From Norana najaformis (taxonomy: Eukaryota; Annelida; Clitellata; Crassiclitellata; Hormogastridae), in NCBI GenBank assembly GCA_964023275.1, contig OZ029921.1, forward strand, positions 13,769,806 to 13,833,805: DNA of 64,000 nucleotides, written 5' to 3'. This document shows positions 1-20,400 of this stretch, piece after piece. Both the position numbers and the translations under genes were made by a program. The stretch's first letter is position 1; every line of letters starts with the position of its first letter. The notes beneath the pieces are model-generated. The model did not search any database, was not told the DNA's origin, and saw nothing but the letters and a program-made list of their open reading frames with translations.

Positions 1-366
1 TCATCATCATTAGGTTTAACTTAACTAGTAACTGAAGATGATAAGCTGGTCTTCCCATGCTAAATTCTCCTTAGCTTATGACCATGATATTCCGGGTAGA
101 ATTGGACAGCTTTGTGAGATTACTGAGGCTGATATACTGCTTGGTATTGTTCAACAAAAGTAAATGGAACCTGACAGAACAGCGGATCATTCTAAGAACA
201 GACAGACAGATGTATCTAACAACCACAGAATGTAAATCTAGCATTTCATGTGTCAGTGAGAACAGAGGAAAGAGAATACTTCTGACTGAAAGTCGTAAAG
301 ATTTCTTTAGCAGCACAAGCATCCCATCAGGCCGTCACCGGCTAGGCCACTGCAAACAACAGTGAA

Positions 367-9073
<8,707 letters not shown>

Positions 9074-9257
9074 GATTTTTGAAATACTTTAAGATGGCCA
9101 AAAAGGATGAAATTGATCACAAAAAGCAGAAGCGCTGGACCTCTTCCCTTGCACCGAGTCAACACCGCCGCAGAAGCCGCAGATGCACCAAAGACTGTAT
9201 AAGCGCACACAGTATCAGCCGCTGCTTCCCAGATACAAAGTCGCCATATTTAAGTTA

Positions 9258-9265
9258 TGACGTCA
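9258..9265. promoter_or_regulatory. Palindromic cAMP-response element TGACGTCA
   Basis: A perfect CRE octamer lies about 185 bp upstream of the 14-3-3 start codon, followed by CGCG. CREB/ATF proteins are known to bind this site; use as a promoter here is inference from position. Confidence 0.45.
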
Positions 9266-9482
9266 CGCGTATGGTCCTTCGGTGTTTGATCTCGTGTCAT
9301 TAAATTAAAAGATTCGAAGTTATTCCTGATTTTTTGTCGATTACGAGAATGAAAGGCACTTTAAAACAGGGAGGCTAAGGGATGGCTTAGACCATAGGCA
9401 GTTTTTTCAGGAGGATGTTAGGGAAACCATCCGATCCAGAATAGTGGCTGGGTTTGAGAAGAGAAAGAGGATTGAATCGTAA

Positions 9483-9612
9483 TCTCGAGATTTCTTCAGC
9501 GCCAACGAAAGCCACGTCACGGGGGCCAGCTTATTCACAGGCTCTCAGTTAAAACAAAACCGACAGGCAAAATGGTTCGGTTCCAGGTCAAGATCCAAAG
9601 GTCAGGCAGAGA
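9483..9612 (-). repeat. Dispersed repeat D1, 5' half
   Basis: Minus strand carries GTGACGTGGCTTTCGTTGGC and AGAAATCTCGAGATTACG, preceded by GATCTTGACCTGGAACCG. Confidence 0.6.
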
Positions 9613-9842
9613 CAGCGTGGCAGGTCAACTACGGTGGAATGTTGATTAAAATGAATGATTAAAAACCTCACCATATTAGGCCCCTACACAAAACCTGGAA
9701 CGTTACTCGAATGTTTCCAACCAAACCAGCAAGCCAACATCTTTGCTAACCATTTTGCCACCATCAATACAGGTGATGATGGCAAGACCCACAGGTTAAT
9801 TTCATAACTCCACTCAGAATCAGCCGACAGGTGCTCGTATAA

Positions 9843-9915
9843 ATGTACAGGTTTTTCTATAGCGATCATTTGGCCTCCATCCTGCTCATTTTTCAGTAAA
9901 TTTAACGGGCAAGAT
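9843..9915 (-). repeat. Dispersed repeat D1, 3' half
   Basis: Minus strand reads AAAAATGAGCAGGATGGAGG and CGCTATAGAAAAACC. Confidence 0.6.
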
Positions 9916-12185
9916 CCTTAACCACTGCTGCCTGTAGGCCTACTCCCAATAGCCGATCAAGGAATAACCAAGGCACTCGTGGCCATACCAAACTTTGCAA
10001 ACCTCAACTATGCTCTGTAACTATTTCTTCTATAATCGTATTGTCAATAGGCGGTATCTGGAATGAACTGCCTTCACCTGTGACTGAGCCCCATCACTAG
10101 GTGCATTCACAACAGGAACTAGGCCTACCTGTTTTGCCAGATATATGCAGGAAAACGCTTACGGTTAGCAGCCATCACTGTACATTTGTACTTTTATTTT
10201 TCATTTTTGTCTTATAATAGACTAGCTAATGGCAAAACATTGCATTTTGTTTCACTGCCTCTGTTTGGTTCTTAATATTTTCAATCGTGTTAGTATTCCC
10301 ATTGTTTCACCGTTTCCACTGGTTTAGTAGCCTATTTTTCATTGTTGTTAGCACTATCACTGTAAGCACCTTTTCTTAATTTTTTATGCCATGGGTCAGT
10401 GCTCATCCTCCGCATCTTATGGAATGTGTAGGGCCTACTAATTTTAAGCCTCTAGACTTATGCTGTTTAGTTTGCTGCTGCATGATTATTAGGCCTACTT
10501 GTATTATTCTAATAAAATCAATTAATTAATCAATCGACGAAAAGCTACAAAGCAGCTGGTTGCAATGGGTTCCATAACCAATTAGGGACAATATTTTACA
10601 GAAATAAAAAGTACAATCGGCGTTAATTAAGCTTTTGCAGTGCAATTTATCATTAGAGTGAACGCTGCTGCCACGCGTCTTCATGGATCTGTGCGAAGTG
10701 TGCCACGAGAATTTCCAAAACTAGCAAGAGATACTTACTGTTGATATGCCCACCGCATGTTTTTATCCAATGCGTACAGAACGCGTATTATCTGGCGTTG
10801 AGTTGACGGAGCTATGGGAGGAGGATCTTTGTCGGGGGGGGGGGGGGGGCGCTCGCGGCTGGAACCTGACTTTGAGACCTTTTATTTGACAGTTTTTCTT
10901 GTAACTTTGCACTCTGGCGGGCGCTAGCTGTCTTCGAAGATGGGGCGCTCTAAATCTTCGTAAGCTGGAGATTTCTACAGCGCCCATTGAAAGTGCGAAG
11001 TTCGTCTACGAGCGGTTCAATCTCCAAAACGAACAGCGTATGACCTGTGAGGAAGAACTGTAATTTTAGCTTCGCGCCATTCAGGGCGGTCGTCATATTT
11101 CACTTCATATCTGACCGACTGCTAAAGATGATCTTGCATTTGCTCTTCGATTATGGCTAATAGTGTCCTCGTGTACAACAAAGCGATGCCTCGGCGTTTG
11201 AAATCGCGGTTATCAAGTAGCCGGTGTGAAATGGGAAGGTTGGTTCTGGTCCTTCGCCCAAATAATAAATTCCAGCAGAAGATTGGCCTAATTAATCCAC
11301 CAACCTTTCAAATGCCAAGTTTGATGCTTTCAAGGGGTGCTGGAAGTGATACAGTATTTGCAATGTTGTGGCACTGAAAATCAGGCTAACCTGGTCTGTT
11401 GTAACCCCAAATCTCAGGAACAGTAGGTATTAAGGTATGAACCTTGCAGATCTTCATGATACATATCAGTCAACATATTGGGCAAAAATTATGCAAGTCT
11501 GAGACAGTGAGGTGGGACACACTAGTAGTTGAAGTGACATGGAACGATCCGGGTGATTAAGCCCTAGGATGTTTTCCAAAACTGGCTGAGTTGACACAGA
11601 TAACCCTAATTTGTTTTATGCAAATGATGATTAAATTTCAACACACAAACTCCACTATCAACTCTCCTTTTACTGTATAAAGACAAAGCATTCATTTTTT
11701 CCCCCATGTAGAAACATTCCTGAACAGGAGAAGGTGAAAATGCTCTAAAACCATTAGCCTAGGATATTGATTCAATCACTTCAACAGCTGGTGATAAAAT
11801 ACAAGCTACTGTAAGTTAATCTGGTGTTCATTCATGATTCTGCAAGTCTGCCTCCTACATTATTCAAACACCACATCCACAAGTTTCCTTACTTGCCGTT
11901 TTTCTCAGGAGTGAAATGCACAGCATAGATGAAGCACTGTGTAAAACATGGATTGTATCACATTAAACTGTAGCTCAGAGCAGCAGAACTGTTTATGATG
12001 GAAAGTAATCAAAGAGCTTCATATGAAGTTACCACTGGAATAGCCTGGTGGTTTTTTAAGAATTTGACAGCAAGGGAAGTACTCAGTAATGTCATCTTGT
12101 TAGAATTTTTCTTAATGGGAAGTTATACTGAATAGCCCCATGGTAGCTATACAGACAGGAAAGTTACCTTGAGGATTCCTTGGCA

Positions 12186-12374
12186 GAATTGCTTATTATT
12201 TCTGTATTTATTAAGCACCACTACCTAATGACTGAGCATCAACTGATAGTACAAAGCAACTATAAGCGAAAAAGTTGCTCAAGGTCCCTACACAGTAACC
12301 GTCTCACAGGAGGGACTCGAACCCATACGCCCCACCTTACCCACTGATTGCTCTAACCAATCAGCTCATGAGGG
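12186..12374 (-). repeat. tRNA-derived SINE, family 1
   Basis: Minus strand reads a tRNA-like head (GATTGGTTAGAGCAA, A-box; GGGTTCGAGTCC, B-box), then GGTTACTGTGTAGG and a GTGGTGCTTAATAAATACAG tail. The body matches the copy at 37135. Confidence 0.8.
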
Positions 12375-12606
12375 TAGTTTATTCCAAAGAATTACAAGAA
12401 AATACACATATTCTAAGACAAGTCTTAGGATTGATCAAACATGTGAAAAAGTGAATCAGTTTCAGCTTAATAACAAATTACTTAAAGAAAACACAATTAA
12501 ACAGTTAGGCAGACCGTATAAAACAAAACTAATGCAACATGAAACTACAGTCTGTATACACTTTATAAATTCTTAAAAAATTGCAAATTGATTAAATTTT
12601 AATAAA

Positions 12607-13595
12607 CAGTGATGGTCAGTACTTAATATACTGGTATTTAAAATATAATGTAATAAAAATATTTGCACTTTTGCTTAAACTACACATTTGAGTATTTAGT
12701 ATCAGAGTCCCATCCAGAACCATGTTTGAGTTCATGTTCCATGTTGCACTGAGAATGAGGAATGACAAAAGTCAAATGCTCACTGACAGACACTCCCTCA
12801 TGGGTGGCATAAGAAGCAGCATTGGAACATCCCAGAGGCCACCAGGTCTGTACATGAATTCATCCATCAATACCTGGTCATAGAATATTCCTATGACTAA
12901 CAGTTGATGCTACTGCAAAAACCATGCCTCACCAATGCACCATCAAAATCAGAGGTTTCCCAGACAGTAACAGTGTATGCAAGTCTTTGGCTTGACAGTC
13001 TAATACAAATTCTTCCAGTGAATGGTCAACTGATTCAAAAAGGGGGCCAGGCTTTAATGACGCACGACCGAATACCATCCGAAAGCGCACGACATCCAGA
13101 TCAGACCTCAGAAATAACTTCAAAATGAGCATTCAGACACAGTAAGTGTAATTCTATCACAAACTTTTACAGTGCCACTTCATTAGTAACTCGTCAGAGC
13201 GGTGAAATAGAAGTCTGAACACAACGTAACTATGAAGCAAATTCTGCAAAATACACTGATCTACTGAAATGAAACGAGAAGCAAAAACAGCGGCTAGTTT
13301 GGCCACACATGTGCAGACCCAAGTAATAAGCTATGTATTAGGATTGAAGTGCCAATTTGATATAGACTGACACAAACTGGTCATAATAATGTGACACATG
13401 CTGAACATATTCATACTAGAAAAACTTAGATTTTGAATTATTTCATACATAGTATTTAAAATACTTTTTCAAACCAAGTATTTTATTCTTGTATTTAAAT
13501 ACTTGCAAAAATGTATTTATATTTGTATTTTAAATACTTTTCTGGTCAAGTATTTGTATTTGTACTCCAATTACTTTGCATTTTATCCATCACTG
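12607..13595. mobile_element. Non-autonomous hAT-like DNA element
   Basis: Bounded by inverted repeats CAGTGATGG and CCATCACTG. Subterminal DNA at both ends is rich in TATTTAAATACTT-type motifs, as is common in hAT-type miniature elements. About 989 bp. I see no matching 8-bp target duplication (left TTAATAAA, right TAGGCCTA), so superfamily assignment is inference. The middle has no recognised transposase. Confidence 0.55.
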
Positions 13596-14446
13596 TAGGC
13601 CTATACATGGAAGTGCAGTAATAAGATAAACAACAGCAGTAAAGGCTAGATCATGTTGCATTGATTATCACAGATAGCAGCATTTCCTTCACGACAGCCA
13701 CAGTTCAGGATGTACATCATCTGTGTTGACAAGAGGAAGACTCTTCAGCATAAAACCCTAAAACCACAAAGCAGAAATATCTGGAAGAAACATCATTCAA
13801 CATGAAAATTACAGACAACAAATGTTTTCCTATCAATGTGTTGAAATATGCACCAAAAACTAAAAGAAATTCATACAATATTGAAAATTAAAGTGTAACT
13901 ACTAGAGTCAAACTTTTAGAGTCAAACACAACACCTTCTAGCACAGCTCAGGACTCCCTTTTTTAACCTGCTGCAACTCGATCAATATAACAAAGTGCCA
14001 TGAACACTTAAGGAATGCAACATGAACCAAGAACTGAGAACAAAGTGTCAAGCAAAAACCTTGTATGCAATTCACCTGGGTTCTGTGATTGTACAAAAGC
14101 ATGCCAGTGGTGACTTTTCCTGCTAATTAACACATTATTTGCTTAGATGGATTTATTGTTCTTAATAAATTTTAACATCATTAGCTACCAAGAAGCATTG
14201 TCAAGAAATACTTAAAAGGCACTATAAAATGTCTGGTCACACACACACATATATTCTGAAGGGCCACTATACAAACGCTCTGAAGGAAATACATATTCCC
14301 TGCAACTAGCAAGAAAATAACAAAAGCATTTCAGCAAACTACAAAGAAAATTTTAAGGAATGCAGTACCAAGATAGAGACCACTAAGACACTGTTCTGCC
14401 ATCTGGCAACATGATGCTGACAACCGTTTTGGAGGTAAATCCTTGA

Positions 14447-14479
14447 CTAGTGTTGCTGTTGCCTCCGATGAGAAGAATT
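14447..14479 (-). CDS. spata6: SPATA6 exon 10 (tentative C-terminus)
   Basis: In phase with exon 9 this gives NSSHRRQQQH and TAG at 14449-14447. Another frame of the same acceptor stays open for about 50 residues, so the true end is uncertain. Confidence 0.35.
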   Translation of the reverse strand, partial: NSSHRRQQQH

Positions 14480-17400
14480 CTGCAAATAAACAAAAATGCT
14501 CTACCATCTTATCAAAAGAAAGGCACTTGACATAATGAACATCATTTATCATTTAAACAACACATGTTACTTAATGACAGCACAGTTTCACATGATACTG
14601 GTATTAACAAAATACTGGGTATTAATAATTCTACTATTCATTTGTAATTAACAAACATAGTTCTGCTATTTACATATTTATGCTATTCTTTGACATTTTG
14701 TAAAGCAAAACTGCAACGAAAGAACAAGCATCAAGTGCCAAAACAGATATGACTCACTGCAGATTTATTTGGATCCCAAAGGTGCTTTCTAACCAGCATC
14801 AATATGCATGATTTTAATCTAAAACACCTTTCTAATCTATTTCTGGAAAACTGTATGGTGCGACTTAAGACTCATTTTGCCACAGCAAGTCACAAATGTC
14901 TTATAAGGTACCCTATAGATATGCGTCGAATATGAACATTCTTAACAACAAGGAACACTTTACAAAAATAATTTCAAAATTAATTTAGAATTATGCCAAA
15001 CAACAAAGCTGATGTCTATGTTTTCCATGTTGAACTTCAGGCACCACAAATTAGCACAATATACCAGAATTAATACTAGTCCTTTGCTGTTCAAAGCCCT
15101 AAATCAAGACATATAACACAAGGACCCAAATTGCTCTACCTGGCAAGACGAAAGGTCCTGCTGACCGGAATGGGAACTACAACCCAGAAAATGCCTGAGA
15201 CGAACACAGCTGTGACGATGATAAGGCTTGCCTAGGTAATGCTGGAATGCCTGACATATAGTGCAGCTTTGCACATGACAAGAACATTGAAGGACACCTG
15301 CACAAACAAACACATTCACATCAGCAGATCAAGCAGACAACTGTTTAACAGTGATTTTACTCCTTCGGGTCAGAAGCACCTCTGTTGAGTTATCCTCTAA
15401 GAGGCGCTTTATAAATCTCAAATTACAATTACAATTACAACTGAATGAAGTGCTTGACTGTTCAGCAGAAACCGAGCAATGTTTCCACCGGAATAACAAC
15501 TGCTTGAGCAATTAAAATGGCAACCCAATGTTTTTAAATTCTGTGAACTACTAAAGAAACATACTGAACTGTGTTCAATGTCTGGTCAAGTAAAATTTTT
15601 GAAATTCCAAAATATCAGTTGGATTACACAATGGTATTTGTTTATCATCTGTGAGTCTGAAGTTTTAATTCTGTTGCAACACACAGGATTGAAAATTCAT
15701 TGGCAAGCCAAGCAAGAAAAGCTTTTCGAGTCATACAAATGCTGTTGTCATGTTTCATTTCATCTGAAAGATGCTTCAACCCAAACCAATTAGAACCAAC
15801 TGATTATTCATCTTTGACAGACCCATTTCTCCATTTCAACTGAAATTAAAGTTGCAGTTGATCAGTCTATCTTTTGCTTCTTTTATCCTAGACAACAGTA
15901 GCGTCATAGGGTTAGCATTCTGGACTGGCAAGAGTTTTGAACTTCCCAATAGGACAGTTTCCACAAGCTCCCTCTTCTGAATTCGGCTACAAGTAAAGCG
16001 GGTAAATGGAATGAATAGAAGGCAAGAGATACGATGTTACCTGCCCTCATAGGCTAAGGCTAGAGAAATAAAACTCTACATTTCAACTCGATGCCATCTT
16101 TCAGGATCAGATTTAGGGATTGATCTTCTTTTATGTTCATCCTAGAATTGTAAGTACTGTACATTTACGCATTTCCATATGGAAGCAAAAAACAAACCTG
16201 CAGAAACAGACTTCTTAGTTATACTTGCATGACTGGATGGTATAAGATGATCTCCACTCGGTTCTCTGCCAATCAGATCATCAGCAACCTGACAACATAA
16301 AAAAGCAGACTGGCAGACATTTACATTGCATCATTTAAGAACCTGTGCTTTAAAACTGGTTATCTGAGTGATCTGAAAAGGTAGGCTGAAATGTATACTG
16401 AGCTGAGTTAAGCAAAACAGTACATACAAGTGGAGGAGGATAGCCCCTGGATGATGGCTCAATGCATGAGAAGGTAACACGTGATCAAGGATACATGAGC
16501 AACATTATCGACATGGCAGTAACAAACAGCAATGGTATCTGACACATATGTGATAGGAAGACAGCTGAGAATATTAAGCAATAGGGTGAACTGATCATAA
16601 TTTAAATCTTCAAATGAAAAAACAGATTAAAAGTTGTGTACTTTTCTCACTACAAAAGGGGGTTTTCGAGTTGCCACCACATCATCTTCCAAACTTATCT
16701 CCTTAATCCTGTCACGCATCCTCGGAGGCATCGATCGAGAACGATGCACAGCACCAAACGATATCTTGCGACTTTCATTTGTGGCCCTACAGAAAATTCA
16801 GTCAAAAAAGTACATTAGTGTAGATCAGCATGGCCCTCTTAACATGGGGTTTGTTAACATGCTAATCAATTCTTCTAGGCAAGGGCTAGGGTCACTGGCT
16901 TTGTTTTACTACAGCAACTAAACTATTTTTAGGTCAAAACATTTTAAACTTAATCTCTTAATTTTTAAAGAGTGCTAATTCAGATTGCCTCGGCTGGATA
17001 ATTTTAATACAGTTATATCAGAATGGTCTAGTTTTTCAGCAAAGATCAGACAAGTTCTGTGGGCAATAGTACTGTGGGAGGTTATGGACTTCTCAGCAGC
17101 AGACTATGGTCTAAGTTAGCTGCCAGCTTGCATGTGTTAAGATGGCTGACTGCTTGCGTATTCTGACTCCACACCATCAGGAGGGGCATAATTTCTGCAA
17201 AAATTCAATTGCTTTTAAGGCCATGTATTGCCTATTTATGACTCACAACCACCAAAAGCATAAGGACATGGCATGGCACTTATGAAACATCCGCAATCAA
17301 ATTTCATTCTCTCAGCTAAAAGCCTTTAAATACTGTAAATTTTACGATACTTACATGGATTAACATGTTTTCTGACAGCAAGTCAAAGCATATCATCTTT

Positions 17401-20400
17401 CAAAATAAAAAATTAAGTAATGCACTTGTTAACATGCCATATCTTCATCAGCTGAGTGAGGAATTTTAGGCATCGGTGGGTCACAGTGGTCAGACAGCAA
17501 AGCAAGATGGTATCATAAATAGGTCTTAAGCTGCTTTACTAATATGTCTAGCAAAATATTATTGAGTACTGTAAACAGTTCAGAACCCTGAGGAATACCA
17601 CATTATGAGATTGTGAATGGCAATACCTGGTTCATTTTAAACAAAATTCTGCTTTTTACCTGACTGCAACTGATTTCTTTTCTTTGCTGTGTCTAGAGCT
17701 TCTACTTGGCAGGAAACCCCTCTACAACATAAAATGTCAGTATGAGATCAGTGAAGCACTGTACATGATGACACTGTAAATGACATTTGAAAATTTTATA
17801 AGCTTTTTGAATAAAGATTAACAGGCATGAAACGAACTGCAAACTGTTTTTGAATGTGAAGCATGACCAATGACCATGTTCTGTTAAAGCCAAAATTCCA
17901 AAGCATCTTGCTAGTACTAATTAATAACTTATACTGTGTCAGTGTCTAATGCACAAGGCATCAACCAAAACCAAGCCAAACTCATGTCAGTATATCTAAA
18001 AGATCCGTCCACAGAGAAAGAGAGACATCCTACGGTGGATAAGCAACTTGAAAAAGGTAAGTCTTAAGTTGAGAATGAAATGGCACAAGAGACTGAGCAG
18101 AATGAACAGATACAGAAAAAGAATTCAAAATCTAAGCCCAGCAACCAAAAAGCCAATTCATCAAGAACAGCTGAACTTAGTCTGCAATGAAAAGCTTTAC
18201 AGTGCAAATTAATTGTATTAAATCAGACCAGCAATTGGCTGAAATCTAGACTTTTTAATACTGTACTCCTGGACACAATAAAATGAGGGATTTAAATCAA
18301 AAATAGTGTGCAGCAGTTGTCAGAGCTCAATTTCACCACTGGCATCAGAAAAAAATAAAGCTATTGCAAAAGTCAAGGTAAACATTGTTCACCTGCCAAG
18401 GATCACGCTCCAGGTTAAGAGTTTCTTGTATCACAGTTCTTGTTGAAAATTCCAGTTTAGGACTGATACCCTGCAAAAATAACACTACACTACATTCAGG
18501 CAAAAAGGACAATCAAGTTTATAGTATATGAATGAAAGTGAGAACACTGAATGCCAACAAACCAATGGAAAGAATACTCAACACCATTGATATCTCCAAA
18601 GTTTTCAGGAATAGCAGCTCATTAATTCTGCACAGCCATTGTAATTTTAATTGTAAATGTAATTAGAAATTTAAGAAGTGCTGCTTCAAAAGAAACTAAT
18701 CACAGGCAATATCTGTACTAGCCTAAAGGACGTTATGTGTCATTAAGAATGGAAAGTTCATCATTTAGCAAGCATTGCTCAGATAACTAAAAAGTTGAGA
18801 GCTGACATCGTTCAGAACTCCTGGGCCATGTTACGGCGAGGATGAGGAACGGTGACAGATGATGTCGTCTACTGCCAATGGCACACAGCTGCCTCATTGT
18901 CTAGCAGCCCTTCACAGTAAGCAGATGATGCAGCATCCAGACATCTCTTGAGCCAGCACATTAGCACAGGATAGGCATTCAACTGGTCACAGAACCACTC
19001 CACGGTTGATGGTCAACAGAACTCCAAAGACTCTTTTCACTCTTCCCACACCAAATCCAAAGGTTTCCCAGTTGATGATGGCATACAGATCTGTACGTCT
19101 AAAGCAAAACTGTCCTGATGGGAACCTGACACCCCTTAGAGGCGGTAGATGGGTCCAAACGGCAGCAAAGTATCAATCAGTGGGATGAACACCATCCAAA
19201 ACACACAAAAACCCTGTTGGAATTGAAAAACACCAAAATGCAGACTCGGTTGCAGTAGAAGTCCGAATAAACAAGACATTTTTCAGCAATTTTCACGCAA
19301 GACAAAGAAACTGTCAAATGACAGAATTAGGCAAAACATGCACAGTGGCTGCAGACATGTGCAGACACATTGTTGACTGCATGCACTGAAATGGAAAGCT
19401 GCCTTTGATTTCATAGACAGCAGAGCCCTTTGACAAGTACTCATGTCACTTTGATGCTATAGGCTTTATGACAGAGCTACAGGCAAACACAACATGCATG
19501 CTGTAAATTAATGGTTTGATATCTGACTGGTTCAGCATGCATGGATGCATGGTGGAGTCAACAGGCTGCAGACTTACCTCAGACCCTATTCTTACAAGTT
19601 CCCACCTGGAGACCAAATCATGGGAATGGACCATACCTGGAGGTGCAAGACTGGATCAGGTGTTTCCTATCTGGATTACGCTAGTGATGTAGAACTACAT
19701 CAAAATTATGTTTTTGAAAAAAATGGGTTTGGAGGATCTCAGTTTGGAATGGAAATTAACTGGGCCAAGAAAAAGCTCAGGCAGTGGTAGAACTATCCTC
19801 ACAACTGAATCACAACTACAGGCAGGTGAAGTCACTCGGTAGGTTAGCCAAACTGGGGTCTCACACTGAGGCTGACGGCAACAGTGGACTTGAGATTCAA
19901 CAACAAGCAGCTATTGCCATAAACTAAATTCTTACTGCAAGGAATCTGGAATATTGACATTAGGCTTGTCATTACACTGAAACCAAAATCTTTGGATGTT
20001 GACAAAGCCCTAAAGAAGAAGCACCATGCCTTAAAGGCTTTGGCCATTATAAAATTACAGTTCAATTACTGGAAGGCAAATTTAAAACAAACCAGAACAA
20101 AGTTGTAACCTTTTTCTGAATCAGCTAAAATTATGATTATGGTACTTTCATGACAATTACAGTTACAGTGTACTTTTCTGCCATGTTAAGTTTGCTGAGT
20201 TATTGTCCCCAACATTTTCACAGTTTACCACAGAGAAAGATACCACACTCAGGATATGGTGCTGGCAAGCACAGTGAAGTTAAGCACCATCAAGCCTGGT
20301 TAGTACTTGGATTGGTGATCATCCATGCAATACCATATTGTATGTGCCAGCTCAGGCCTCCAATCTTTGGGTTGGTATATGTGTATCAACACAATTTCAG

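Larger units (their letters stand above)
9300..14446. other. 14-3-3 to SPATA6 intergenic region
   Basis: Contains repeat D1 pieces, a poly-G run at about 10836-10849, a family-1 SINE and the hAT-like element. No gene recognised. SPATA6 3' untranslated sequence should lie at the right end. Confidence 0.7.

Noticed and set aside
14331-14552. 73-codon minus frame as a longer SPATA6 last exon
   Set aside because: Its frame does not match the phase left by exon 9; retained only as an alternative for the uncertain C-terminus.
18810-19190. Possible LINE 3' end (LLGHVTARMRNGDR-like)
   Set aside because: Only one short block resembles the conserved GHV-RM motif; no continuation in any frame.
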